This document shows positions 23,501-35,599 of a DNA stretch of 64,000 nucleotides, piece after piece. The translations under genes and the position numbers were made by a program. Each line of letters starts with the position of its first letter. The first letter of the stretch is position 1. Where the stretch lies: NCBI RefSeq assembly GCF_964204645.1, contig NC_134029.1:22338450-22402449 (forward strand), written 5' to 3'. The DNA comes from Tubulanus polymorphus (Eukaryota > Nemertea > Palaeonemertea > Tubulaniformes > Tubulanidae). Under the pieces are notes generated by a model, which worked only from the letters and a program-made list of their open reading frames with translations, ran no database searches and was not told the origin of the DNA.

Positions 23501-26500
23501 AAATGACTATGTAATTCTAGATGAATATATTGATGAAGAACAGGTGAAACCTGTTGTGGAGAACGAGGTTGAGAGTGACTACAGAAATAAAGACGAAACA
23601 TTTGAAGATGCTCTGGCACAAGCTCTCAAAGAAAGTCTTGGAAGTAATACAGCAGACATGGAGGATGGTGAAGAAGAATCTGATGCTCTGGAACAAGCCC
23701 TCAAGGAAAGTTTTGAGGAAAGTCAAGTCGACCCAGAGGAGAGTGAAGATGAATTGCATGCTCTCTCGCCGGCTAAAGAATGTTTTCGAGGGAATACAGA
23801 TGATCGTGAAAAAGTATCTGATGAGGTGTTGGCACAGTCAGTGGATGACTTTTTAAAATGCAATTCAAAAACTACAGATTGTGATGAAATTGAGGAGAAC
23901 ATTGAATATGAAGAGAATGTACTAGGAGGTCCTATACCTGATGCGTCTTCATCGACTCCTGAAAAGAAGGAAAGAGATCATTCACAAAAATCTACCTTTG
24001 AAAAAGAATTCATGCGAGTTGATTTAGGAAAATGTGACTATTTGTGTCATGTAAATGATGAAAATGTATTACATGATAGAGAGAATGTGAAAGAAAAACC
24101 TAAGGAGATTGTAACCGATTTATTCTGTAAAGATTCCATCACAGACCGAAATGAAGTGGCTAAAGATTGTGTGGTAAAGCAAAATATTCCATTGAAGGAA
24201 GGTAAAATAACTTCAAGTAATACTCAAAGTATGCCTAAACAAAAGCCAGTCCCTCAACTAGATGAAACACCTACTGTGAAGACTTGCACCAAACCACAAG
24301 AGAAATCAGTAGTCGAAACTGAACTTATGGGCCAGGAGAGTTCATCAACAAGGAATACGGAGAAGAAAGTAAGTCCACGAAAAAGGGTTTGCCCACGAAC
24401 AGGAAAAATTGTTCCAGTCGAACCTCAAGATGAAGTGATCAGTGTCATAATCAAGACAAAAGAGAGCCAGCATGAACCACAGACAACTGCTCCTAAGCAT
24501 CAGCCAATGGAGATTCGGAATTCCAAAAGTCGTAAAGATCTGACCAAATGTCTGGTTGAGGCCGATGATGGACTTGCAAACAGTACCTTAAACAGTGATG
24601 TGAAGTCGGAGAATTCTGAAAACAAAATGAATAGTGTCCAGAATAGCAATGAAATGAAAATGGATGACTCATCAAATGCTGTGAACTCTGTCATTCTATT
24701 AGACACAAATGTGAATCAGGTTTTATCACCAACTACAGTAAAAAAGGGAATAAGTTCATCAATGACAAGTGCCACAGGTGAATCTTCACCCAAGGCTAAT
24801 AAACCCATTATTGCTTTGGTGAATAGTGTATCAGATGCATTGAAACCTCAAGTCATAGCCAAAGATAAAAAAAGCACCGTAGAATCAGTGGTTAAGAAGA
24901 AGAAACGTAGACCCAGTGAGAGGTCGGATTCGAAGAAAGGGCAGGCAACCGTCTCACATTCAGACATTTCCAAAGAATTAACAAAAAATGACAAAGCTAT
25001 GAAAAATGAAATATCAGCAACACTATTAAAGGAAAAAGAGAGTATGAAAAATTCAGCATCGTTTTATGATCCTGATCAAGCAACGTCTACATCCTCTAGT
25101 TGCCTCGATATCAGCAAATCAAAGTCAAGTTCATCTGCTGAAACTACAGATCAACAAAAATCTAATATCGAATCGACGATTGGAAAAGTGTTTAATGCGA
25201 AGTTGTTATCTGATGATGATGATATGCCATGCCTGACTTCAAAGAAAGGGCAGGCAACTGTCTCAAATTCAGATGTATCCAAAGACTTAACCAAAGTTGA
25301 CCAACCCATGAACAAGAAAATATCAGCAACACCATTAGACGTTAAAGAAAGCACCAAAAATTCAAATTCAACAGCCTTTAATGATCCTGATCCTGATCCT
25401 GTTCAACCAACATCTAAATGTTCTCTCCCTGATATTACTAAATCAAAGTCAAGGACATCTGGTGTAACGACAGATCATCGAGAATCTGATATTCAAGCTA
25501 AAGTTAAAGTGTCTGATGCAAAATTGGTACCATATGACGATTATGAGCCAATCCAATCTTCTAAGGATGAATCTGATAGTGAGAAACCTATTAATGAGAA
25601 AACTACAAATTCAGTGATTATTGCAAAGTCATTGGTTGAAAAAAATGCATGTGGCAAAAAAAGTGGAAAAACTAGAACCAACAGTGGAAAGTCAATTGAT
25701 GAGCCGAGTAAGTTAAGACGTCCTAGTGGTAAATCAAAAGCAGATGTTGCAAAATCTAAAATATCAAGTGAAAAGAAGACTCCAAAGTTGGGTGCAATGG
25801 AGAATGATAAGCCTGTTTCAGCAAGCCACAAATCCCGAAAAAGTAGTTGCCATGAAAAGAAAAGTAAAGATTCAGAAAACACAGGGAATACAGATTCTGA
25901 GTCCCGCAGATCATCGGATGCCTTCAATTTGAAGGCCAAGAAAGCAAGTCAATCGACGGATAACTCGAAAGATGCAGGAAAGATCCATAGAAAAAAATCA
26001 GCGGAGGAGTCTATCAAATCTACAGTGGAACCTGAAATTAATAAAGAAAAACCTTGCAGCAGCAGCAAACTGGCCAACGACTCAGATTCTCAAAGATCAA
26101 TCGATCAAAGTGCTGGCTCTCAAAAAGGAGTCAGTAGTAGAAAAGATGTAACAAATACTAGGAAACGATCAAGCATTTCATCCGGTGATGCTGTGAATGG
26201 AAAAAAATCTAAACCTAATTCAAATGATGTTAACAATGACACACCGGGTGCTTCGATTACTCACTCAAAAGTTACATCTGACTTGATTAAGAACATTAAA
26301 AAAAGATCTAGAAATTCATCAACCGATTCAGCAAATGATCCATCAATTGCTAAACAGTCGAAAAAAACATCAAGTGATCCAACTGATGCCTGTGCTGAAT
26401 CACTATCTAAAGCTAAAAGTACTTGTGTCACGTCTGGCGCCAGTGAGAAGCCAAAATTGTCTCAACGAGATCTTACCAAAAACTTTGTTATACCAAAAAT

Positions 26501-28991
26501 CAGTAGAAAGAAGACCACAGAAAAATCACCTACACTTGAAAAACAATCTATTTATAATGAAAACAATGATCAAAGTAGTGACCAAATGACCAAACATTCA
26601 TCAATTGTTAAGAAAGGGTTGAATAGCAAAAATGAACCTATTGATCATTTTCAGAGTCCTTTGGTCTCGATTGAGTCATCAGAAGACAGTAGATATGGCG
26701 AAAAAAGCATACATACTAATAAGAATGAAATGGCAAAAAGTAGGCCAAAGTTGATGGAAATGGCAAATCTACGGATTCAAATTTCAGCAGAATGTACATC
26801 ACCTGATTGTAGTATCCAATACTCAACTACAGAAGAATCAAGTGATGATACAAATGATGGTCGAACAAAATCAGTGATTGCATTGAAAATAGATACAAAG
26901 AATGCTGCTGATAAACAATTGGGTTCCTTAGACTCTATTGTTGATAAAGCAGTGAGTGATCCTGATCGCGCCGTGACTGCTGTAGAAAAACCTGGATCTA
27001 CTGGAGAGTGCAAACTCATCGTTGAAATTCCCAATGATGAATTGAAGTCCAAAGTTAGCAGTCAAAATCAGTCAACAAGTTCTGAGTCAAAATCCCATGA
27101 CAATATTAAGAATTCAAAAGAAAATGATAAAAAGATGTTGCAGGATAAAAGGAAGGCTAAAGAAAACCAGCAGTCTCAAGAAAAAGATAAAAAAGAATGT
27201 GAAAAATCCCATGACAATAATAAGCAATCAAAAGGAAATGATAAAAAGATGTTGCGTGATAAAAAGAAGGCTAAAGTAAATCTGCAATCTCAAGAAATGA
27301 AAGAAAAGGGACGTGATAGAAAAAAGGCTAGAGCACATCAACAATTTCGAGAAAATGATGACAAGGAACGTGATGAAAAGAAGGCTAGAGCAAATCAACA
27401 ATCTCAAGAAAATGATGAAAAAGAACTTGATAAAAAGAATGCATGCTCAAAATCTTCCAGCCTACAGAAACGAAAACTTACTTTAGAGCAATACTCTCGT
27501 CAAAAAGCATTGAAGTTCAAATCGCCTGTGAAGATCAGCAAACGATCAAGGGTGACATCGCCACTTCGTTGGCCCAAATCTCCATCCAAATCAACAACTT
27601 CACCAAGACACCGTACCCCTAGGCATTTCAGCCGAAGGCCTCGCCGATCAAGATCGAAAAGCCCTCCAAGAACAATCAAAGATAGATCCAGATCGAGAAG
27701 TCTGTCACCTAGACGCCGCCGAAGCAAATCTCCCCCATATCGATCAAGATCTCAAACTCGCAGTCGATCCAAAACTCCAGACAATATTAGAGGAACTTCA
27801 ATAAGCAATCGAAATGTTAGAGACCCCAGAAGTTCTCATTACATCGGTAAAAATTTAGTGTCAGGAAGTTACTCTCCATCAATTCATCCTACTCAATCAA
27901 TAGAGTCCACATCAGCTCAATGGAATGCACATTCAGCACCATCCCTTACTGTTTGGCAGGAAGACTATCGATATCAAGCCCAGGAAGTTCATGCATATCA
28001 GATCAATCAGACTCAAAACCAATGGAATAAACCAACAACTGACATTTCAAATTGGGGCTATTATGAAAATAGAAATAATCATTCATCGGAAATTCAGAGT
28101 ATCAAAGAATTACCTTCTGCTTACGATGAACAAAAATTCAAGCAAGCAGAGCAAAGAAAATCTTCGTACAATAGAAATGTAATCAACATCGTATGCGATG
28201 AAGATGCACCTTCAGGAGTATCTTCAGATTCAAGAGTGGTTGTTGAAAAGGTCCTGAAGAGTGAATGCATTTCAAAGATGAAATGGCCTCGCAAATTGGA
28301 GATAGTCGGTGTCGATCCTAGGAAAAAACTAGGATGTATTCAACATAGGCTGACAATGTTGGATATTAGCCCTGACGAGCTGGAAGCTATCGAAATGCGG
28401 CGAAAAAAAACGTTCGGTCCTATTTACGATTCGATCGATGTTAAATCGAATAAACGTATCAAATCGACTAGAATTAGTCGAGAAGGAACTCCGCCATTGC
28501 CTCAGAAGTCAGGAGGAGGTTCTCCCGAACATCGCAGCGTAATAACTGAGTCGATAGAGCCAGTGCCGATGGAGCTTTGTTCGCCGCAGGTATCGCCGAG
28601 AAGCAGTCGAGGATTACACTCGAGAACTAACGACGACGGCTCAAATCAGTATTCTGATGTATCCAGTCAGGGAAGCTTCGATTCATACCAAAAAGTCCCC
28701 GATAACAATGAAAGACCAAACCAGTATTCACCTATTTCTAGTGTCTCCTCATCGAGTTCTGCTGTCGCGGAAGTAGATTCTGCTAACTTGGCAACAGTCG
28801 GAAACAATCCTGGTAATAGATTTGAGAATGTATATCTTACTCAACCAGTGCATCGTGGTTGGGATGGTAATGGCAACTTCCAGCATTTTCAAGCTCCATA
28901 TACTACCGCACCTGCTGAATCGTATTATTGGCCTCAACAGAATACATGGGGGGACTATAACCACCAACCGATGTATCAACCGTACAGATGA
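17596..28991 (+). CDS. Unrecognised giant low-complexity RS/UIM-like protein (3771 aa)
   Basis: Two coding exons, 17596-20167 and 20248-28991, joined across an 80-bp GT-AG intron (phase 1), give 11316 bp. I do not recognise the family. Residues 1-405 are rich in Gln, His, Asn and Pro. Residues of about 406-535 are the most globular-looking part (FKNPFVRYLCLEGEQ, then a basic helical stretch and a hydrophobic ILWFKYLELSW). A second ordered patch is near 785-820. Residues of about 900-1045 are a Thr/Glu repeat. Basic clusters near 1310-1335 could be nuclear localisation signals. Two UIM-like helices, EDALAQALKESL (about 1973-1985) and DALEQALKESF (about 2000-2012), lie in acidic sequence. From about 2100 to 3300 it is Ser/Lys-rich with internal duplications, then an Arg/Ser domain (about 3305-3370), and a patch with RLTMLDISPDELEAIEMRRK (about 3550-3580). 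The C-terminus is Tyr/Gln-rich. A nuclear transcription or splicing scaffold is inference from composition. Confidence 0.88.
20373..20804 (+). repeat. Coding minisatellite, 63-bp unit, seven copies
   Basis: Seven consecutive units of about 21 residues (TTSPLEEQTTENQETTEENTS and variants) inside the giant gene. Units 1-5 are almost identical 63-mers, while units 6 and 7 are one or two codons shorter and more diverged. The unit is a multiple of three, so copy-number change keeps the frame. The 108-codon alternate-frame ORF here is a by-product of the repeat. Confidence 0.9.
21838..22155 (+). repeat. Internal coding duplication (DHLPVC repeat) in the giant gene
   Basis: Two related blocks of about 40 codons, near 21838-21960 and 22036-22150, share DHLPVC-DV, an acidic AE-D--LH stretch and NETS-DDS. 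Their divergence marks an older duplication than the 63-bp minisatellite. Confidence 0.75.
22610..23340 (+). repeat. Large internal coding repeat, first member, in the giant gene
   Basis: The stretch near 22900-23240 (EKSGKLRTNSGK, then DES-K-R, NDRSK, AKSGENKTTKL, a basic serine-rich tail) matches 25650-25985 (KKSGKTRTNSGK, DEPSKLRR, PSGKSK, KTPKLGAMEND). Flanking CDKT...EQ...GDLE/GDVE...TETQ motifs at 22610-22700 and 23240-23320 show a further, smaller duplication inside it. Confidence 0.7.
24933..25985 (+). repeat. Tandem 100-residue duplication plus second copy of the large repeat
   Basis: Blocks 24933-25240 and 25242-25555 both begin KKGQATVS-SD-SK-LTK and run through EISAT/KISAT, KES-KNS, a DPD stretch, S-C--DI-KSKS and a TTD segment. 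Block 25650-25985 is the second copy of the repeat first seen near 22900. The order suggests a local tandem duplication next to a more distant copied segment. Confidence 0.75.
27094..27440 (+). repeat. Lys/Asp/Gln-rich short tandem repeats in the giant gene
   Basis: About five imperfect repeats of ENDKK-(L/R)DKKKA-(K/R)-(N/H)QQSQE type, the first two longer and starting with KSHDN. Predicted to form a highly charged helix just before the Arg/Ser domain. Confidence 0.75.
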
Positions 28992-29128
28992 TTTTATATG
29001 TGCATGCCTTTTTGATATCGATAATTCAACTGAAGTTCATAGTCATATTTCACTGCCCGAATTTACTTTAACTGCGAACAACTCACTGTAAATAGTTTGT
29101 TATAGAATGATGTAGAGATACTTCTATA
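28992..29128 (+). other. Start of the 3' UTR of the giant gene
   Basis: AT-rich DNA after the TGA at 28989-28991. No polyadenylation signal is certain; AATAAA-like candidates occur only further downstream (near 29725 and 30287). Confidence 0.4.
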
Positions 29129-29273
29129 GGGGGCCATCATTAAGTAAGTACGCATCCATGGGGGAGATGCTAAAAAAAGGTTGCATTTGCCTATGGACGT
29201 AATGTTAAAAAAATGCACATTAGTTTGGAAAATCAGCAATATTTTACGGACATACTTCTTCATGTGCGGCCCC
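29129..29273. mobile_element. Short MITE with GGGGCC terminal inverted repeats
   Basis: The left end GGGGGCCATCATTAAGTAAG and the reverse complement of the right end, GGGGCCGCACATGAAGAAGT, form imperfect terminal inverted repeats around 145 bp. Flanking ATA on both sides may be a target duplication. It has no coding capacity. Confidence 0.6.
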
Positions 29274-29594
29274 ATATGATAGTTTTTAGATATGAAATAG
29301 ATATATTGTAAAAAGTTAAAAGTCACTTGTTACTTGTACATAAATTGATGAGTTTATCCAAAACAGTAGGAACAATGAACAATACATGTGTAGTCTTACA
29401 TCTGACCGATCCTTGGTGAGGTTCTTTGAGGTGCCTTAATCTCTGCTTATGTAGACAAATTCGGATTTTAAAAACCTTTTTTCGTCCCTTCGAGTCAAGC
29501 CGAAGCACTGAATAAGACAAAGTATAAACGATTTTGATTTGAAGGGTTTGAATTACATGTTCACCTTTAAACTTGTATAGTTCATTGTTGAAAG

Positions 29595-29595
<1 letters not shown>

Positions 29596-29661
<66 letters not shown>
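29596..29661. repeat. (TA)33 microsatellite
   Basis: An uninterrupted TA run of 66 bp. Confidence 0.98.
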
Positions 29662-29666
<5 letters not shown>

Positions 29667-30195
29667 GTATTGTGTGTGTATTTTGTTAACCAGAGTTTTA
29701 CTTTTTATTTTATGTATAATCACTAATAAACCTGGGTTCAAATAATAATATTTCAACCCGGGATTATTTGACCCCTTCGCTTTGAAGGGTTTATTAAACC
29801 TGGGTTGTGATCTCAACTCGGTTCCAACTTGAAGTGTATGTAGTATTTTGGTTTGAAAATCCTGTAGACACGCGGCAATAGTTTTTCAAGTAATGCTTGT
29901 ATCATGAATAATAGTGGACTGTGCCTGAAGAAGGTCGTTATATGCAACAACAATGCCCTCTGTAATATACCGTATGTTATCTAGTGAAAGAAATTCTTAT
30001 ACAGAAATATTTTTATAACTGCGATAAAAGTGATTTTTTAATGATTTAAACAGTGCCAGTATTCTTTGATTTAAGACATTCAGTAGTGCTTTTCCTAATA
30101 TAATGAAATATGACGGGCTTTATTTGTAGAATGAGCTATCGGTACTTACAATGTAATATGTAATATATGAAATTAATTTTGTAAAGCTAAAAAAA
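29662..30195. other. No gene seen; short inverted motif
   Basis: Between 29725 and 29815, ACCTGGGTTCAAATAAT and the partly complementary ATTATTTGACCCC recur in opposite orientations. This suggests a decayed fold-back repeat. Nothing else is supported here. Confidence 0.3.
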
Positions 30196-30388
30196 ACAAA
30201 AATTGATACCTTGTTTCTCATTTCTGCTGAGCTTAAAAGTTGACCCGGCTGGCCACCTATAAACCCTGTTCAGTGTACATTACTTAATAAAAAATCCTGA
30301 TCAAGCTAACAATATCAGACCCGGCAGTTTAGAATTGCATTTTACAAAGTGACCCGGTTGATTAGGAGAAACAAGGTATCATTTTTGT
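30196..30388. mobile_element. MITE with about 23-bp terminal inverted repeats
   Basis: The left end ACAAAAATTGATACCTTGTT... is matched in inverse orientation by the right end (30366-30388, GAGAAACAAGGTATCATTTT...), with one base of slippage, over 23 bp. The 193-bp interior is non-coding. Flanks AGCTAAA and AGCCTAAA look similar and may be target duplications. Confidence 0.7.
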
Positions 30389-33300
30389 CTAGCCTAAAAT
30401 TGGGAATTATCGGTAAGAAATGATTTCAACATTCGAATCTACATCGGGAGTAATTTTTGTTCGATGCATTTTGTATTTCATTTTCGAAAACGAATTCACG
30501 CTTCTTGTACGTGAAATGGCTCTCAAAACAGAATACAATTACTGGCATTAGAAACAAAACGTTGCAAGTGTACGTGTGCATTCATAATGAAATAATGTAG
30601 CGCAGTTGCAGTTTCCTATCTCAGGTCATTGGAAATGTTACCTAATGCTATGAGATGCGTGTATTCGTTTTATTTTTTTAATGATTTTCCCGCTTATGTT
30701 ATGTAGATTAAAAGCTAATTCAAATTAGATAATTCAATATGATGAGAAGTTGTGTGTAAAGTTTTGTATTAAACACACACGTATTAAGTAGTAAAGTAGT
30801 ACATGCGCATAATCTATCAAGAAAAATACTCCATCGTTGACCGACTTGATGTACGATACTTCCAGCGCTGTGTCAGCCGGTCACAGTTGCGCGGTAAAGC
30901 CTTAGATTTAGTCTCTCAATATCTCTTTTTTAAAGCCAATCTATAAAAAACTGTTTTTATGGAATATTACTGTAGCTTTCAAACCCTAACCTTCCTGTTA
31001 GTTTTTATCTTAGAAAAATTCTTCCAAAAACATATGTTTTGGGCTTGGATTTTCTAAAACTCAAATAAAGATCAATTAATTAAACCAACTGCTATGTATT
31101 TATTACATGACATATTATCAGAGTCTTTGAACTGTTCTCAACTTTGAGATGTTTCAAGTTCTTTACTTTTTTATGCATACACCTTCACATGTCGATGAGA
31201 TGTTCATTTATTCAACAATATGATTTTGCATTAAAACAAAATAAAGATCCTTATATCATATACGGAGATGTTAAATGGATTTCTTTGATCGCATTCAATC
31301 AAGAAAGAAACAGTAGTCGGTCCTTCTGTTGCACTTCCATGATATTCAAGCTGCTTTTCGCTATGGTATATTTACAAATACAACGGTCTTGATCTACGTG
31401 GAAATTCTCTGCTTATATAGTTTGTTGCAAGTCTACCTAAGTCTACTTACTTCGTAATTGGATGCTCGGTGTTGATCAAATAATCAAAAGCTAAGCACAC
31501 ATCACTTCGCAGCTATAAAATATTGATTACCATAATTCAAGTTCTGAAATTCGTGGGGGATTTAATTTAATTTGTTTACCAGAGAGCACCTCCCTGCCAT
31601 AAATCGAGGATTTTATAGCGTGCTCATCATGTTCATCAGTCATCTTTCTGTGGATGTATGATAGTGTCATGATATATATATATGATACGGTATATACTTG
31701 ATATATATATATAGTAACTGATCTGTGGTATTAACTGACTAATGGTTTGATATCATCAAGGAGGTGTCACTTTAGTTTCACAAGCGGACATTTACGGACC
31801 AAAAGCTCATTCCTATGACCTGGATCCATGATTGGTTAAAGCTTTATCCCAGTTGTCAGATGCGTTGGTTTGAATTAACCATCCCAGTTGGCGTCCGTCC
31901 CGTCCTAACTAAGGGTCAAAACACTAGGAAAATCTCCACGACTGAGTGTATTCTACTTTTACTGGAAAATATTCTATCGCAATAAGATTTTGTGAATTTT
32001 ACAAAACTGATCTTTTTACACGCAACAGCCAATGAGCGATGAAATGAAGGTCAAGGCGTTTAGACTTTGGCAGACGAAATGGACGCAATTCATAGACAAA
32101 TTTTTAGCCGAAAATCGTTTCAACTAGCAAGACTTCCATCTAAATAGAGCAGCTCACCACCGACACACAAACGCTCCCTATAGCACAGGGATTCAGAAAT
32201 ATCAAACCGACATCGTCATTCGATAGAAAACATTCAAGATGGCTGACCGACGGGATTCTAAAAATGTGCATTTTGGCCGATAGTGAATGCATTGATTTCA
32301 GCGCATTTTTCATTTGAGAATGTACGATGCCTAATCTATCAGTTGATGAATCTCGGCCATAATGCCATTCAATATGGCTGACTGGCGGCAATCTTTAATT
32401 TTTTAAAAATGTTTATTTTTGCCTTATATTGCGAGTGAATCTTATATAGAGCATTGATTTTTCACATGTGGATGTTAGATGCCATTATGTATCAGAATCT
32501 AGGTCGTATACCAGCGACGTGAATTTCTAAATTGCACATTTTGCCTCGAATAATTGTGAATGTATCTTACTAGGACATTGTTTGTTTTTCAGTCATAATG
32601 CCATACACTGATGGCTGATAATGGCCATCTTTGATTCTAGACTACGTTATCTATCTCAGTTTCATTTTGTGATTTGGTACCGTGTAAGCAAAACTAAGAG
32701 AAGAAAATAAGAAAGTTCGGAACTGGGACGATATATTTGACCGAACTACATCAGTCGATCATCTTTACCAAAGGGTCTCACTATTAAGCCGGTTTCCGAC
32801 TGGTGGAAGCCAGAGTTCGGCAACGATACAAATTGCCGTGGTTTATGAAGATTTAAAATATTACCGGTGGGCGGGCGGTAGTTTTAACCCAGAGTTCAAA
32901 ACTCCCCGGCCCAAGTGCCACCGGGCCAGCCGCAACATTCCCACGGTTTGACGAACGATTGAAGAAAAATTAACGTAGCTTTCACCCCCAGTAACCAACT
33001 ATTTGGACACCCTCCTATTTGATTAATGGTTTTCCTTATCATTTCTGCGCGCAAGACTAGGGTTCGGCGTCTTGGCGTTCGTACGAGTCCGAAGCCGTTA
33101 GATAGCGTCAATTCTATTCTCAACCGGTTTATAGCGTCACTCGTATTGCACTCCGCGATATCCTGGTCGTGTGGATGAGGAAGTAAAAAGTCTTTTCGCA
33201 GCTTCGCGCTTTTGAAATCTCATCAAACTCAACATTTTCAGCTGGCTGTCAATTCGCATCAATTCGTTCTAGAAGAGCCCGCGTTGAAGTGTTTTATTTT

Positions 33301-34591
33301 TTTTTATGGTGAGTGTTTAATGATAGAAAACCGTAGATGTAGGAGGCTTTTAAGAGGAAGAAAATTTACCACCTTCGCCGCTTCGGCATTATTATTACGC
33401 TTTCGCACCGCACTGACTGACTGTTCCACTCTAACGTCTGTCCAACTTACGTCACTGATATTATTTTTTGTATGATGAATCTAAAGGTGAAGTCTGTTCC
33501 TCATATTTTTTCAAAACATTTCCTTTCCTGCAAGAAGTAGGCCTAACAATTCGCGCCCACACAATTCGCCATGTTTGATGTTGGGATTCTTCACTTTTTT
33601 TCTTACCATACCGGTAAAGTACACTACTGCATGACTACTAAGTGATGAGTGGTGGCTGCTGTTGGTATTCGGCCTACTAAAGTCTGGCCTTTTATCTGAC
33701 ATCAATTTTTTGAAAATATATAGAAACATACATAATAATATGCGTTTCGAATGAAATACAATGTTCTAGAGGTTTTCTGAGGATCGTCGAGCACATTGTA
33801 ACTATCTTTCTACACATGTTCTTAAGAAAAACTCACAACTGAAAGAAACTACACAAATTATCTTCCCCTGATATCTTTAGTAGAATACTAAGCCACTTTC
33901 AGACCCGAGTTGAAATGTTGAGGTGTTTCTCATGTAGTTCCATTTCATTGTGGTATTTCTCCTCAAAAACTTGGACAAATATTATCTAACAAGCGGCCTT
34001 TTAGCCTACAAACTTTGCGTGCGGCATACAAGCCACAAGTCAATCAAGGCTAGACGTTGGACCACTTTTTTCTGGCATAATAGGGCCTATAATACTAAAC
34101 CTAGAACCAGATAGACTTAAGAAAATATTTCAAAATATGATGATATTCAATAACTATGTGCAGCAATATTAAGTGGAGTCTGACCTTAATCCTAACCCTA
34201 ACTAGTTTTACGCCCAGATAAATACATTTAATCCTCTATAATACCACTGTTGAGACTGATGAAAAATATGGCGCAATACCGAATTTGGCATTATAACAAA
34301 AATTTCATAAAATTTTAGTTAGATTGAGCAAATTTGTTCTCTGGAAAATGTTGGTAATTATAGAGCAGTGGCATTGAGAAAGATAGCATTATAACGAACT
34401 TCGACTGTATAGTCACTATGATTTTAAAACTGCTAGTATGTAACATGTATCCAATAGCAGGGTGGCTCCAAGTATATCCTATACATGGTAGGTGATCAGA
34501 TGACAGGTAAATTAATTAACTGTGGCATGATACATATTGACAACTGTGTCAATAGTGGTTTAGTACTTATGAATAGACAGATATTTTCCTA
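30389..34591. other. No gene seen
   Basis: Open frames here (for example 31144-31392, 32896-33123 minus, 33212-33475) have no recognisable domains and no convincing splice context. A short ATATAT-rich patch lies at 31670-31715. An AATGCCAT motif recurs near 32360 and 32600 in otherwise unique sequence. Confidence 0.4.
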
Positions 34592-34715
34592 CCCTGCCAC
34601 ACTAGACCTGGTACTGCATGAAAACTAAAGGCGCCGATCAGATTGAACCTGCGCACTTGGTCTAGTGTGGCAGGGTTTCGATGCTATCAGGTTTGAATCC
34701 CTGCCGGTGGAGGAT
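34592..34715 (+). repeat. tRNA-like repeat copy with a 17-bp perfect inverted repeat
   Basis: 34592-34608 (CCCTGCCACACTAGACC) is the exact reverse complement of 34659-34675, with a 50-base spacer. It continues into GATGCTATCAGGTTTGAATC and CCTGCCGGTGGAGGATGG. That second part matches the minus-strand sense of the array at 61874-62319, and GGTTTGAATCC resembles a tRNA B box. Confidence 0.65.
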
Positions 34716-35599
34716 GGCATTCCGATTCATATTCCGTCTTACAGCGCTGGCTTCTCGAAATTTAAAACGGTAAATTCAAAGTGATGATAGATCGAATTTG
34801 AGAATCGTCGGATAAAACTCATCGTTCAATCAAACATGAAAGGTCTGCGGCCTCCTCGCCGAGTCTTTGCGACATATCCGGCTTTTCCATAATCATTCAA
34901 AGTTCCGTAGGTTTTTGCACAAGATTAACCTTCAATGCTGTCTAGACGTAACCAAATTAGTGTCTGTCTGTTGTATAAAACGCTATCTGTCATTCTAAAA
35001 GCCATTAATTCCCTTATGCTAGACGATAGTTCTTTTGACATCAATAAATCTTCTCTTGTTTTATGATTACTGTGTTTTATCCTCTGTTTTGTCGCCGTTT
35101 CGCTGTTTCCTGGCTGTATAATCCGTCATCATCATTCGCCCTGCTGTTTACTGTTGCGCCGATTCCTATAAAATCCTTTAGAATCTATAAAACGCAGAGA
35201 CCGGGGATTAAACCAACTTTACAGTCAGTCTCTGCTCTAAACGACTAGCTGTGTGTACGTGGTTTATGGATTCATGGACTGTTGATTCAGCTGAGCGTGT
35301 GCGTCCTGCATGACTGAGATTGTCTTTCATATTTTGATATTTCAATGAAAAGCGACTCGAGCTCAATGCCAAGGGAAACTAATTCTACGGTTACTATTAC
35401 TAGTAAAAGCTTCCGTGTTTTTTTTTATTTCCATAGAGCTAAACCAAAAAGATCGATGAATTTTATGTGATGGAAATATTGTGTAAAACAATATTCTGTG
35501 CTTCCATGCAAATGAAAATAAAGAAAAAATTGGCTGATGAATTTCTTGCTTCAGAGATTTTCCTGATCGAATAGCTAAAAAATCTGCAGCTTGTTTTTG

